Assembly: GCA_964495595.1 (NCBI GenBank) | Contig: CAZBWH010000050.1 | Span: 1 to 23,313 of the forward strand | Origin: CALMFQ01 sp964495595 | GTDB lineage: Bacteria; Pseudomonadota; Gammaproteobacteria; Burkholderiales; SCOH01 | Direction of reading: 5' to 3' | DNA length: 23,313 nucleotides | Part shown: in pieces, positions 1-9,087 of the stretch | How positions within the stretch are numbered: position 1 is the stretch's first letter | Layout: every line of letters begins with the position of its first letter | The notes under the pieces: model-generated | What the model was told of the DNA's origin: nothing | Databases searched by the model: none | What the model saw: only the letters and a program-made list of their open reading frames with translations | Translations under genes and position numbers: made by a program

Positions 1-3000
1 ATCGCAGCACCAGCCAGGTTGGTAGCGGTGTCGGTCAGGCCGGCATAGCTGTTGGTGCCAGTGTTGGTGAACGCTTCGACGGCAGTGAAGTGTGCAGCTG
101 TGCCTGCCGAGTCTGTTACACCAATGTCAGCCGCACCGTTAGCCACCGCCGCGGCAGCAGAAGCAACGTTAGCCGCTGTATCCGCCAGGTCGTAGGTTTT
201 GGTGCCGCTGTTGGTAGCAGCAACAATCACTGCGGCCTGAGCGACAGTCGCGCCGGTGCTAGCAGTAATATTGGTAGCATTATTGAGCACAGAAGCCGGT
301 GCAGCAGCCAAGTGGGCAGCTGTATCGTTAAGGCTGTAAGGCGAGCCGGCCAGCAAAGCGCCAGCCTCTGCAACAGAGACGTTACCACTACCACTGATAA
401 TTATTACCGGTACAGGAGTCACACCCGGGGCTGCAGAAACGGTGATTCCTGCTGTGGCCAGAGCCGCGATCTGTGCCGGGCTCAGTGTTGCGTTGGATTG
501 CAACTGCACAGTAGTGATTGCCGGTGCGGCAGCATCCAGAGCAGCAATGGTGCCTTCGTTGGCAAGCTGTGCACCTGTTACCAGGACAGTTGTCGCATTG
601 ACATTGGTATTGACCAGGGTTTCCAGTGTCGCATTGGTCGCGCTACCGATCTTCACCTGGCCAGCAGGCTGAATCAATGTAACGGTATCCAAGGCAGCGC
701 GCTGAGCTGCCTGAGTCAGTTCGACACCCGAATCATCGGTGACGATGATGCGGGAGCCGGACGACAGCTTCAGCACCAGCAGACTGGCCAGTTGCGACTG
801 GGTAAACTGCACGGTCGAGTGGACATCCAGCACTTCCACATCGCCGCCAATGTTTGCAGCGGAGAAATCAACCGAGCCCCAGATTTCCAGCTCATCCACG
901 CCATTGCCGCCAGCGAAGGAATCAGTGGAAACGTCGCTGGTGCTCTGGCCGTCTTCGATTGCACTGACAGCTGCATCGAAGTTGGCAGCGGCTTGGCCAA
1001 CTGCAGCACCGGCAGCATAGTCGGTATCCAGGACGGCACCTACTACTACAAAGGTATCGGCTCCTGCGCCACCGCTGACAGTATCAGCACCTGCGCCACC
1101 GTAAACGACATCGTCACCGGCACCTGGAAATGCGTACGCAGCCGATTGCGCCGGGTTGGCCACGGTCATGGTGCCCCCGCCGTTCGAAACATCAGCCGCG
1201 GTGAACTCAGCCGACGCATCATAGCCAAACTTAAGGGTCAACGCGCCATTTGCGTATGTAACCGACGTCGGGCGAGTTGTAACTCCGGTAGTAAAGGTGC
1301 CTGCTGTAGCAAACTGGTTGACAAACCACTGGCCAACAGTGTCAGCTCCATCATTATTGTTGAATGAATGGGATTCGCCCAGAATAGTGATAGTCTGGCC
1401 AGCAGAGGCGACGTTACCGAACAACACGGTGAAGGTATTCAACTGCTCAGCACCACCACCTGCCAGGGTATCGTTACCTGCCCCACCAGAGATCACATCA
1501 CGACCGGTGCCGCCAGTAATGGCGTCGTTACCGTTACCGCCTTTGACAGTCGAGCCTGCTGCAGCAGTGTCGGTCACAGTGATAGTCAACGCACGGCTGT
1601 CGCTGATGCGGCTGGCGTCAAGCTGGTTGCCATCGAAGTCGAACTGGCGGGTATTGGCGTTGTTCTGCAGTTCACCAGCGTCAATGTCCAGATCAAAAGC
1701 AGTGCCGACCGAGTTATTGGTCAACGACAGGATATCGAAGCCAGTAATACCCTTGCCTGCATTGCCGTCGATCTTGGTCAGATCACCGACGATGATTTCA
1801 CGCTCGCCATTCTGAACCGAGTTTGCAGTGATGCCGGTCTGGTTGGTCACAGCCGAGATGTCGAGCACGTCGAAATCGAAGCCAGTGCCCGCAACGGTCA
1901 TTGCTGCGCCCGTGCTGTCGGTACCAATCTTCTGCAGATCGTTGGCATTGCCGTCCGCCAGATGCAGAGCGTTCGATACGGTGATCGAGGCGCTGATCGG
2001 TGCACGAATATTGGCAGTTTCAAACGAGCCGTTGGTCAGCTTGATCGTGTCATTATCTGCGCCCACGTTGTCTCGCAGAGTCAGCGTGTTGACAAAGTTG
2101 CTCAGGTCTTCAATGACATACACGTCATCTGTTGCGGCGTCTTGCAGGCTTTCGAAACCACTCAGCGTCATGCCAAAGTCAACACCACCGAAGTACACGT
2201 CGATAACCGAATCTTTGCCTTCAGTACGGCCGACAAAGTAGGTTCCGGCGGCGCCAGCGCTTGATGCGTCAATGCTGTCACGCTCACCTTGCGAAGCTTC
2301 GATCCGCATGGAACCCGCAGCAACCTCGTTCATCGCGTTGTTGCCGGTGATAGCATCTTGGAAGCCGGTCTGTGCACCGGTCACATCGAGGTGCTTAATG
2401 GTGAGATCGAAACGATGTGCCAGCACCGGGTTGGTATCGGTAGTATCGATGTCGTTGATCACCAGCGAAATACCATTGGTACGTTCGTTGTAGTTAACTT
2501 CGTTGTTACCACCGCGCAGGTTCAGGATGCGATTCTGGTCGCCTTCCCAGCCGGTCAGTTGCACATATTCGTTGAAGTCACTACCTTCGACGCGATTCCA
2601 CAGGGCGTTCGTCTGGGTAACGGTCGCCTTCTGGCCGCCATCGCGGTACTCAATCAGGTTGATGTTTTCCAGCGGATGCGTTGCATCGGCACCGGTAATG
2701 CGAACGAGGTGGCTGTCACGATCCAGCGTGGTGTCGATACCACGGTTTTTCGAATCGTAACCGAAGCTGAACAGAATCGAAGTTGCACTTTCGGCATTGG
2801 TCAGATCGATGACCGACTGACCTTGGGCAGCAACAATGTTTTCCACGCTCAACAGGTAGTCCACACGGTCATTGGCATCAGCCAGATCGCCATCGCTGTT
2901 GTTGTCCACCAGGATGTGCTGCGGATTGCCTTTGCTGTCATCTACAGAGTCGAAGTTAATCACGGCTGCGATGCGGCCGGTTTCGAGCGAGTAGTCGACA

Positions 3001-6000
3001 GTATCGGCATCACGACCCATATCAAAGGTGTACTGACGGAAGTTGCGTGCTTCCGGAATATCAGCCTGATCATTGGTCTTGGCGGTGCCCGCAGCGATCG
3101 AACGCAGACCGGCAACATCCAGACGAACCGGATCGGTACCACGTTCATCAACCATGTCGTAGCTCAGGTAGGTATCAATCACCAGATCCTGGGCCACCTT
3201 GCCGTTGATGCCATCAGCAACTGCTTCGGCGTCGTCACGGGCGTTGGTCATGTTGTCGGCAACGATCACCTTGTCAGCCGGATCGGCCTTGATGGTTTCG
3301 ATCTGGGTCAGACCGACGATGGTCATCTCCAGTGTGCTGCCGTTGTAAACCTGACCGGTTGAGTAGTTTACGGTTGCACCAGATGTCAGGCCTCGCACGT
3401 CGAGCACGTCGTTTTCCAGCGCGCCCTGAGCGGTGTTGCCTTCCAGATTGATGTACTCGACGCCAGTCAAGGTATCCGTCGCAACGACAGAACCCACGCG
3501 ACCGGAAGTCATCGCTACGGTGTCAGCGGTAGCGCCGGCGCCGATGGTGATGGTCAGGCTTGGCTCGGCCAGATCGGTACCGTAGTCGTTACGGTAGATA
3601 ACGGCGTCACGGCCAGTACCTGCTTCGAAGGAGTTATCCTTGGCAGCTTCGGTCTCGTCGATGAACAGGGTGTCGTTACCGGAACCTGCAATGACGTTTT
3701 CCACACCGTCAACGGTGGTGTAGGCACGGTCATCGGCTGTTACATCGGCAGTGATGGCCACGCTCGGTGTAACGGTGGCGTCAGTGCCTGCCGCTTCGAG
3801 GTCGCCCCAGGCGCGGAAGGTGCCGTTACCGTTAACGCGGTAGTTGTCACCAGTGTTGATGATCACTTTGCCGTCGTCACTTGCAGGCGAGCCGGTTGCA
3901 ATGGCGTCGGTCACCGCAGTGCCACCACCACTCAGAACATAAGTCACACCGCCGGTGTCAGTCGACAGGCCGGTGATGTTCAGGGTGTCACGGCCTTGGC
4001 CGCCATTGGTACCCGCAACAGCCAAGCCGGTACCCGATACGGTACGGATGTTCTCGAAGTTGGTGAAGGTGCTAGTGGATTCAGCAGTGCCGTCGCCGTT
4101 GGAATCAACCGCTACGTGGCCAGCACCGCCATTCGGGTCGACGATTGTCGAACCGGACTTGGTGTAGCCATCCAGGGTAACGGTGAAACGTGCGTTGGCC
4201 GAGAAATCAGCCTGCTGGAACACCAGGGTATCCTGGAAGTAGTCGCTGAAGTTGGCGCCGGCAATCAGCGCTGCGCCATCTTCGGTTTGTTCGATGAGCT
4301 GTACATCGAGCACGTCCGGCTGAGCGTCCAGCTGCGAGGCTTCGTAACCATTCAGATAGGTAACGGTGCCCTTGGTTTCGCCAACACGGGTAACCAGATA
4401 GAAGTCTTTACCACCATCCAGTACGTCGTTGCCTGCCGAACCCATGATGCGGTCGTCGCCGGACAGACCCATGATGGTGTCAGTGCCGGTGCCGCCAATC
4501 AACAAGTCATCGCCGTGAACGACGAAGTTGTCGGTCAGGCCACGAGTAGTACCCTGTTGCAGCGCGGTGTTGACAGCCAGGTTACGGGCAACATTGTTGA
4601 CATCGTCCAGACCTGCGTTGATGACCATGACGTCGGAGCCATTCAGCGCACCACCGTCGTTGTCGGCGGTTTCCAGAACCGAGCGGCTGTTGTCGGCATC
4701 CGAGCCGTTACGCTCGAACTCTTCGCCCACGAACAGGACATTGTCAGCGTTCAGGTTGCCGTCACGACCATCGTACTGGTACAGCAGCACTTCGTGGTTG
4801 GCCTTGTTGACGATGGTGTAAGTACCCGGTTCGCCTCCCGATTTGTTCTGGATGGCAACGGTCGGCACAGCCATGAACACCGTTTCTTCACCATGGTAAA
4901 TTGCCTGAGCCAAGGTCAGCGTACCCAACGGCTCAGCGCTGCCGTCCGGCGTTTGCGAAGCGATCGTACCGGTGTGCGCGTAATCGGCTATAACCTTACC
5001 GGCTGCCGAGTCATCGTCCATGAACGACTTGATGAAGGTAGCCAGACGTGTGCCAAACGCGGACTGAATGGCGCTCTGCGAAGCGCCGGAAGCGGTGTCT
5101 TCGCCGGCGATACGGCTGCCGTCCAGATCCACGCCGACCTGCAGTTCGTACTTCACACCGTTTACGGTGATGGTCACGATATCTTCAGTCGCCAGGTTTT
5201 TCAGTACGACGTCGTAGCTTTGATCTTCAGCAATACGAGTGCCGTTTGCATCGAAGCTGACCACGCGATCTTGTGCGTAGGCCTGAGTGCCCAGCGAGAT
5301 GGACGAACCCAGCACAGCATCATCATCCACGCCTTCGTTATCAGCACGATCTTCGTATGCCTTGTAAACGATGCGGTCTTGAACGGTGGAGGAAGCCGGG
5401 TCGACCGGAGCTGCGGTCCAGGTGGTATTGGCCGGAGTCTTCACGGTGAACTGAGCATCGGCAGTGGCACCGAATGCGCGGCCGACCGTATCTTCGATCA
5501 GGATCGAGTTCGGATCCGATGCGTCGATGCTCGCGGCAACTTTGCCAGCAAATGCCGAGTTGGCCTGCAGGGCAGTATTGATGGCGTCAACAACGTTGCT
5601 GTAGGTCAGCGCCGGCAAGGTGGTCAGGTTGACCGCTACTGCCTGGCCGTCCAGAGTGAAGGTGATCGACTGGAATGCAGTAATGTACGAGCTCAGCTGC
5701 TTGTCGTCAGCGATCGAGGCAGTGCCTTCGGTTGCGTCGGTCTGGTCGGTCAGGGTCATCTTGAAGAACGACGACAGAACGGTTGTGATGTTCTGGCCGA
5801 AGTCACCGACATAGCCGCTTGCAACAGTCCAGGAACCGGCGTCAGTCAGAGTCGGCGCACCTTTATCCCAAATGCCATTGCTGTCGGCATCTTTCTGGCG
5901 CCAGATTACGTCGACGTTATCGCCTACACCTGCGCTACCTGCAGCAAAAACGAAATCATCCACGCCATTGCCGCCGCTCAGCAGATCGTTGCCGCCACGG

Positions 6001-8519
6001 CCTTCCACGACGTCGTTGCCAGTGTTGGCATACAGAACGTTGTCTACCGAGCTGACATTCAGGATGCTGCTGGAAACCACTTGGGTGGAAACGCCCATGG
6101 TGTTGGACGAAGCCAGCGATGTAGCACCACCGTCTGTGCCGCGCAGTTCCAGGTTGGCATTGATGCCGTTGTAGTTCTGCTGGTTGGCGAAGTTCAGTTC
6201 CGGGTTATTGCTGCCCGCAGCTTTGTAGTCGATGTTGCCCAGACCGGTCGCAACAATACTCTCGTTGCCGGTAATGGTCGTGTAAACCGGAGTGCCGGCA
6301 GCAGTACGCTCGCCTGCCTTGTAGTTGGTCTGATCGGCAGTATCAAAACGGCCCGGCAGGCGCATGCTTTGGTTGTTGCCTGCAGTCAGGTCATCGTTGT
6401 AGCCACGATAGCCATCGTAGCTGGCGTAACCCAGATCCAGACGAATCTTGCCATCAGCCAGCGTGGCGTCGTTCGAAGCAGATTCTGTCGCAGCCGGGCG
6501 GCCGATCGAGTAGTCGGTCAGATACAGAGTATCAAAGCCGGAATCGCCACTCATGGATCCCTGAGTAACCGTTGTTCCCGCTGCATATGCATTAGGAACC
6601 GCATTGGAAGCAAAGCGGCCAAGAACGCCAGGCGTGCTGGAAATCAATGCGCCGGTAGTGGTATTGGTAATGGTAATCGTTTGGCTGACCAAGACATAGC
6701 CCTCACCACCCGCACCACCCGCACCACCATCACCACCATCACCACCCGCACCACCCGCACCACCCCCACCACCCGCACCACCCGCACCACCACCCACAGC
6801 CGTGTGCGTAATCACTGTGGTAGTGGTGATCGGCGTAATCTCATTCGCGCCGCTACCATTGATCGAACCACGATCGAATTCGACAACCAGGTCATCATTG
6901 CCTGAGCCGCCGACCAGATTGTCTACGCCATCGTTGATGATGTTGGCCAGGTTCGGGTTGTTGCTGTTGGTCTTGATGTAACGCAGGTCGCCGCCGAACA
7001 GCAGATCGTTGCCAGCATTACCAGCGATGTTGTCGTTGTCGTAGCTGCCAATGATGATGTTGGCGGTGTTGCTACCGTCGATGTTCAGTTGAGCGGAGGA
7101 GCCCAAGCCGTAGTTTTCGGCGCCGGCTACGTCGCGGTTGTCCAGACGACGACCGCCCATTTCAACATCGACGCCATTCAGGAAGCCATACAGGTTGCCG
7201 GATGCGTTGACGTTTTCGATGTCGTGCAGGGTCGCAACCTGAACGCCATCACGGGTGACGATCGAACCATTACCATTGTTCTGGAGCGAATCGGCATTGC
7301 CGCTGCGCAGGTTGATCTGTACCGGTTCGTCGTCGTCGGAGGCTTCCAGCAGCAGCCAGTCGCTGTCTTGAGCGGTCTGCACGTTGCCTGCCGAGCTATC
7401 ATCGGTAGTAATGCCGCCGTCAATGTTGGTCCAGTTGCCGTCGGTGCGGTCCAACTCGGACAATTCGGCGAAGAAGAAGTCAGCGTTACGGCCGCCGGAC
7501 AGGTCGTCCGCGCTGCCCCGCGATTGAGCAGTGCCGCCGCCAGCGAGGAAGTCGTTACCGATGCCGCCCTTGATGATGTCAGCACCCAAACCACCCAGCA
7601 CGATGTTGCCGTCAGTGCTGACGCCGTCGCCGTCAAAGCCGGTGCCGTCGTAAGCGATGTCGCCGGTGAAGTTGTGGGCGCGGTCGCCTTCGTTCAGCGG
7701 GTTACGGGCGTAGGCGTCGACGATTTCGAAGTTCTTGCCAGTCACTACACCAGCAGCAGAAACGTTGTTCTCTACGCCGTTGGGCTCAATGCCGTTGCTG
7801 CCGTCAAGGTCAATGCCGCGCAGTTGGTTGTTGGGGTTGGTCATGTCGACACGGGTGTCGGCATCGCCAGTCAGACGCAGGGTGGAAGTGCCGGCACCGC
7901 CATCGATTACGACATTGCTACCCAGCAAAGTGGTAACACCGCCGTTGGTGTTCAGATTGACGCTGGTCACGCTGCCGGTGGTGCTGCTGGTGATGTTCGA
8001 CATTTCCGGCAGGAAGGTGAAACCGGTGTCCTGACCACTCAGGGTATAGCCGACGCGGCCTTCCTGGGCGCCAAACAGTACAAAGTGGGCAATCGCTCCG
8101 TTGGTGGCGCTGCCGTTGAACTGGCCCAGATTGGCATTGACGTAGGTGGCTACTTCGGGGTTTTCACGCAAATAACGTGCACCATCGAACTGGGCCAGCT
8201 TGGCGCTCGGCGCACGGCCTTCATAGGCACCAAACAGTGCGTAGTGAGCGATCAGGTCAGCATTGCTGAAACCCTGCTGTACATCGGCATACTGGCCGCG
8301 ATAGAAATCGGCGTCGAACCATGGATTCGGTGCATAGCCACGCTCGGCACCCATCTCAACGTAGTGCTTGAGCAGATCGCCTGTGTACGACGACAAGCTG
8401 ATGTCGCCTGCGGCGTAATGATTGAAGTAATAAGCCGGATCAAATGGTTTGAACTTGCCCGCGGAGGCAGTCACTGCCTGGTCGAGGGTTTTTTTGATCA
8501 CTTCGTAAGAAAAAGCCAT
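1..8519 (-). CDS. Giant RTX / S-layer-like surface protein, N-terminal part (C-terminus beyond window)
   Basis: One frame stays open for about 2839 codons from the ATG at 8519 to the left edge. The start is preceded by AAGAGGA about 7 nt upstream. No Sec signal peptide is present (it begins MAFSYEVIKK). Residues about 25-155 hold three degenerate repeats of the type FD-x-YY...HY...GA-x-EGR, seen in many proteobacterial RTX and S-layer-like proteins. GGxGxDxxx calcium-binding nonapeptides are scattered near residues 305-327, 487-511, 828-855, 1338-1368, 2325-2355 and 2470-2495. A Gly/Ala/Asp linker lies near 576-606. From about residue 2600 the chain becomes Ala/Thr-rich with repeated DTAAxLA and DSAG-like units. 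I saw no cysteine. Known RTX proteins of this build leave the cell by type I secretion using a C-terminal signal, which would lie outside the window. Codons are GGT/GGC-, AAC- and CGT-rich, as in abundant proteins. Function as an S-layer, adhesin or matrix protein is inferred, and no catalytic domain was recognised. Confidence 0.9.
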   Translation of the reverse strand, partial: MAFSYEVIKKTLDQAVTASAGKFKPFDPAYYFNHYAAGDISLSSYTGDLLKHYVEMGAERGYAPNPWFDADFYRGQYADVQQGFSNADLIAHYALFGAYEGRAPSAKLAQFDGARYLRENPEVATYVNANLGQFNGSATNGAIAHFVLFGAQEGRVGYTLSGQDTGFTFLPEMSNITSSTTGSVTSVNLNTNGGVTTLLGSNVVIDGGAGTSTLRLTGDADTRVDMTNPNNQLRGIDLDGSNGIEPNGVENNVSAAGVVTGKNFEIVDAYARNPLNEGDRAHNFTGDIAYDGTGFDGDGVSTDGNIVLGGLGADIIKGGIGNDFLAGGGTAQSRGSADDLSGGRNADFFFAELSELDRTDGNWTNIDGGITTDDSSAGNVQTAQDSDWLLLEASDDDEPVQINLRSGNADSLQNNGNGSIVTRDGVQVATLHDIENVNASGNLYGFLNGVDVEMGGRRLDNRDVAGAENYGLGSSAQLNIDGSNTANIIIGSYDNDNIAGNAGNDLLFGGDLRYIKTNSNNPNLANIINDGVDNLVGGSGNDDLVVEFDRGSINGSGANEITPITTTTVITHTAVGGGAGGAGGGGGAGGAGGDGGDGGAGGAGGEGYVLVSQTITITNTTTGALISSTPGVLGRFASNAVPNAYAAGTTVTQGSMSGDSGFDTLYLTDYSIGRPAATESASNDATLADGKIRLDLGYASYDGYRGYNDDLTAGNNQSMRLPGRFDTADQTNYKAGERTAAGTPVYTTITGNESIVATGLGNIDYKAAGSNNPELNFANQQNYNGINANLELRGTDGGATSLASSNTMGVSTQVVSSSILNVSSVDNVLYANTGNDVVEGRGGNDLLSGGNGVDDFVFAAGSAGVGDNVDVIWRQKDADSNGIWDKGAPTLTDAGSWTVASGYVGDFGQNITTVLSSFFKMTLTDQTDATEGTASIADDKQLSSYITAFQSITFTLDGQAVAVNLTTLPALTYSNVVDAINTALQANSAFAGKVAASIDASDPNSILIEDTVGRAFGATADAQFTVKTPANTTWTAAPVDPASSTVQDRIVYKAYEDRADNEGVDDDAVLGSSISLGTQAYAQDRVVSFDANGTRIAEDQSYDVVLKNLATEDIVTITVNGVKYELQVGVDLDGSRIAGEDTASGASQSAIQSAFGTRLATFIKSFMDDDSAAGKVIADYAHTGTIASQTPDGSAEPLGTLTLAQAIYHGEETVFMAVPTVAIQNKSGGEPGTYTIVNKANHEVLLYQYDGRDGNLNADNVLFVGEEFERNGSDADNSRSVLETADNDGGALNGSDVMVINAGLDDVNNVARNLAVNTALQQGTTRGLTDNFVVHGDDLLIGGTGTDTIMGLSGDDRIMGSAGNDVLDGGKDFYLVTRVGETKGTVTYLNGYEASQLDAQPDVLDVQLIEQTEDGAALIAGANFSDYFQDTLVFQQADFSANARFTVTLDGYTKSGSTIVDPNGGAGHVAVDSNGDGTAESTSTFTNFENIRTVSGTGLAVAGTNGGQGRDTLNITGLSTDTGGVTYVLSGGGTAVTDAIATGSPASDDGKVIINTGDNYRVNGNGTFRAWGDLEAAGTDATVTPSVAITADVTADDRAYTTVDGVENVIAGSGNDTLFIDETEAAKDNSFEAGTGRDAVIYRNDYGTDLAEPSLTITIGAGATADTVAMTSGRVGSVVATDTLTGVEYINLEGNTAQGALENDVLDVRGLTSGATVNYSTGQVYNGSTLEMTIVGLTQIETIKADPADKVIVADNMTNARDDAEAVADGINGKVAQDLVIDTYLSYDMVDERGTDPVRLDVAGLRSIAAGTAKTNDQADIPEARNFRQYTFDMGRDADTVDYSLETGRIAAVINFDSVDDSKGNPQHILVDNNSDGDLADANDRVDYLLSVENIVAAQGQSVIDLTNAESATSILFSFGYDSKNRGIDTTLDRDSHLVRITGADATHPLENINLIEYRDGGQKATVTQTNALWNRVEGSDFNEYVQLTGWEGDQNRILNLRGGNNEVNYNERTNGISLVINDIDTTDTNPVLAHRFDLTIKHLDVTGAQTGFQDAITGNNAMNEVAAGSMRIEASQGERDSIDASSAGAAGTYFVGRTEGKDSVIDVYFGGVDFGMTLSGFESLQDAATDDVYVIEDLSNFVNTLTLRDNVGADNDTIKLTNGSFETANIRAPISASITVSNALHLADGNANDLQKIGTDSTGAAMTVAGTGFDFDVLDISAVTNQTGITANSVQNGEREIIVGDLTKIDGNAGKGITGFDILSLTNNSVGTAFDLDIDAGELQNNANTRQFDFDGNQLDASRISDSRALTITVTDTAAAGSTVKGGNGNDAITGGTGRDVISGGAGNDTLAGGGAEQLNTFTVLFGNVASAGQTITILGESHSFNNNDGADTVGQWFVNQFATAGTFTTGVTTRPTSVTYANGALTLKFGYDASAEFTAADVSNGGGTMTVANPAQSAAYAFPGAGDDVVYGGAGADTVSGGAGADTFVVVGAVLDTDYAAGAAVGQAAANFDAAVSAIEDGQSTSDVSTDSFAGGNGVDELEIWGSVDFSAANIGGDVEVLDVHSTVQFTQSQLASLLVLKLSSGSRIIVTDDSGVELTQAAQRAALDTVTLIQPAGQVKIGSATNATLETLVNTNVNATTVLVTGAQLANEGTIAALDAAAPAITTVQLQSNATLSPAQIAALATAGITVSAAPGVTPVPVIIISGSGNVSVAEAGALLAGSPYSLNDTAAHLAAAPASVLNNATNITASTGATVAQAAVIVAATNSGTKTYDLADTAANVASAAAAVANGAADIGVTDSAGTAAHFTAVEAFTNTGTNSYAGLTDTATNLAGAA
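6703..6793 (-). repeat. 9-bp in-frame minisatellite encoding Gly-Gly-Ala/Asp linker
   Basis: On the coding (minus) strand the unit is GGTGGTGCG with GAT variants, repeated about ten times with small interruptions. It encodes GGA and GGD triplets at residues about 576-606 of the giant protein. The unit length is a multiple of three, so slippage would change linker length without breaking the frame. The plus strand shows the same tract as repeated CACCACCCG. Confidence 0.85.
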
Positions 8520-8543
8520 GTTTTTTCCTCTTGATTGGAATTT

Positions 8544-8559
8544 AACCCGATATCGGGTT
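8544..8559. promoter_or_regulatory. 16-bp perfect palindrome in giant-gene leader
   Basis: AACCCGATATCGGGTT is a perfect palindrome whose near edge lies 24 bp upstream of the giant gene's ATG. It could be a dimeric repressor site, or in RNA a short hairpin next to the ribosome binding site. Which of these applies cannot be told from sequence alone. Confidence 0.45.
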
Positions 8560-8672
8560 TACCCATTGCACACGATTATGTCGTGCGACTTACCCGTTGT
8601 GCAGCTGGCCAGAAACAACGACAGACCCGTTACCAGCAGTGCTGGCAAGGCTGTGGACCTCCCGGTGTTTTC

Positions 8673-8712
8673 GGGTTTTCTGTTGCGGATTTACCGACGA
8701 AAACCCTTTTTT
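8673..8712 (+). terminator. Terminator-like hairpin with T-run inside the giant-gene leader
   Basis: GGGTTTTC (8673-8680) pairs with GAAAACCC (8699-8706), with a smaller CGG/CCG stem inside the loop. Six T residues (8707-8712) follow on the plus strand. This is the form of an intrinsic terminator for plus-strand transcription, yet no plus-strand gene lies upstream. It may stop antisense transcripts from the giant gene or end an unrecognised small RNA. Read on the minus strand, the same arms would form a hairpin in a long 5' leader. Confidence 0.4.
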
Positions 8713-8873
8713 AGCCTTTTGCACGCTGAAGATTAAGCGATGGCAAGCAAAGCTGTCCAGGCGATTTGGGCTTAAGCCGGCCTGTAATCAGGCACTTGGC
8801 GCGGCGCGGCGTAACTCGGGGCGGGTTTGATATTGATTTACAAGCCTTTTTGCGCACTGCATCAATGGCATCT

Positions 8874-8899
8874 CGGTAGGGATTACGCCTTAGGGTGTA
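8874..8899. promoter_or_regulatory. Putative operator, CCTTAGGG element, copy 1
   Basis: This 26-bp stretch matches the element at 14985-15010 at 19 positions. It includes the identical core GCCTTAGGG (8887-8895) and a GTA ending at 8899. The left arm is degenerate here, so the inverted repeat is imperfect. It lies between divergent promoters, about 355 bp from the giant gene's ATG and about 190 bp from the TonB gene's ATG. A binding site for a LuxR-type response regulator is a guess from the nearby kinase. Confidence 0.5.
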
Positions 8900-9002
8900 G
8901 TGGCGGATGGGCCCTTGGCTGCATGTTGAACGCTGATTTTTTTTAGGTTTTGCCCAGCGGGGTGCGATCTGGCGAATGGGTCGGGCGACAGCAAGGCAAA
9001 AC

Positions 9003-9033
9003 TTGCGAGTGACGGCGCTTTAGCAGATACAAT
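9003..9033 (+). promoter_or_regulatory. Possible sigma70 promoter of the TonB-receptor operon
   Basis: TACAAT (9028-9033) matches the -10 consensus at five of six bases. TTGCGA (9003-9008) lies 19 bp upstream as a poor -35. Transcription would begin near 9040, giving a leader of about 48 nt before the ATG at 9088. This argues against the upstream TTG at 9034 as the start codon. Confidence 0.35.
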
Positions 9034-9087
9034 TTGGCTGACTATGTATTCTTTCTTCAGTTTTCTTTTCGGTGGCGGTTTGGCTCG

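Larger units (their letters stand above)
8520..9087. other. Divergent intergenic region, giant gene / TonB operon
   Basis: This 568-bp stretch separates two divergently transcribed units, and I see no convincing gene in it. Two small plus-strand frames (8518-8736 and 8597-8830) have no ribosome binding site and no recognisable product. From left to right it holds a 16-bp palindrome, a CACGA-TTATG-TCGTG inverted repeat (8571-8585), two TTACCC(A/G)TTG direct repeats 31 bp apart (8559 and 8590), a terminator-like hairpin, a TTAGGG operator candidate and a promoter-like pair before the TonB gene. A weak minus-strand promoter for the giant gene could be TGGACA (8754-8759) with TAATCT (8730-8735), spacer 18. 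That would give a leader of about 200 nt. Confidence 0.6.

Noticed and set aside
3996..6905. 969-codon open frame on the plus strand antisense to the giant gene, plus others at 90-1367, 1368-2264, 2289-3362 and 7089-8534
   Set aside because: The minus-strand frame has coherent RTX motifs throughout. The plus-strand products are low-complexity mirrors (for example the Thr/Arg run opposite the Gly-rich linker) with no ribosome binding sites; they stay open because of codon bias in the sense gene.
8518..8830. Small plus-strand frames upstream of the TonB gene as a possible leader peptide
   Set aside because: They begin without Shine-Dalgarno sequences and contain the terminator-like hairpin and palindrome.
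9034..9087. TTG start for the TonB receptor
   Set aside because: It would place 18 residues before a good signal peptide and lies at the predicted transcription start; the ATG at 9088 fits better.
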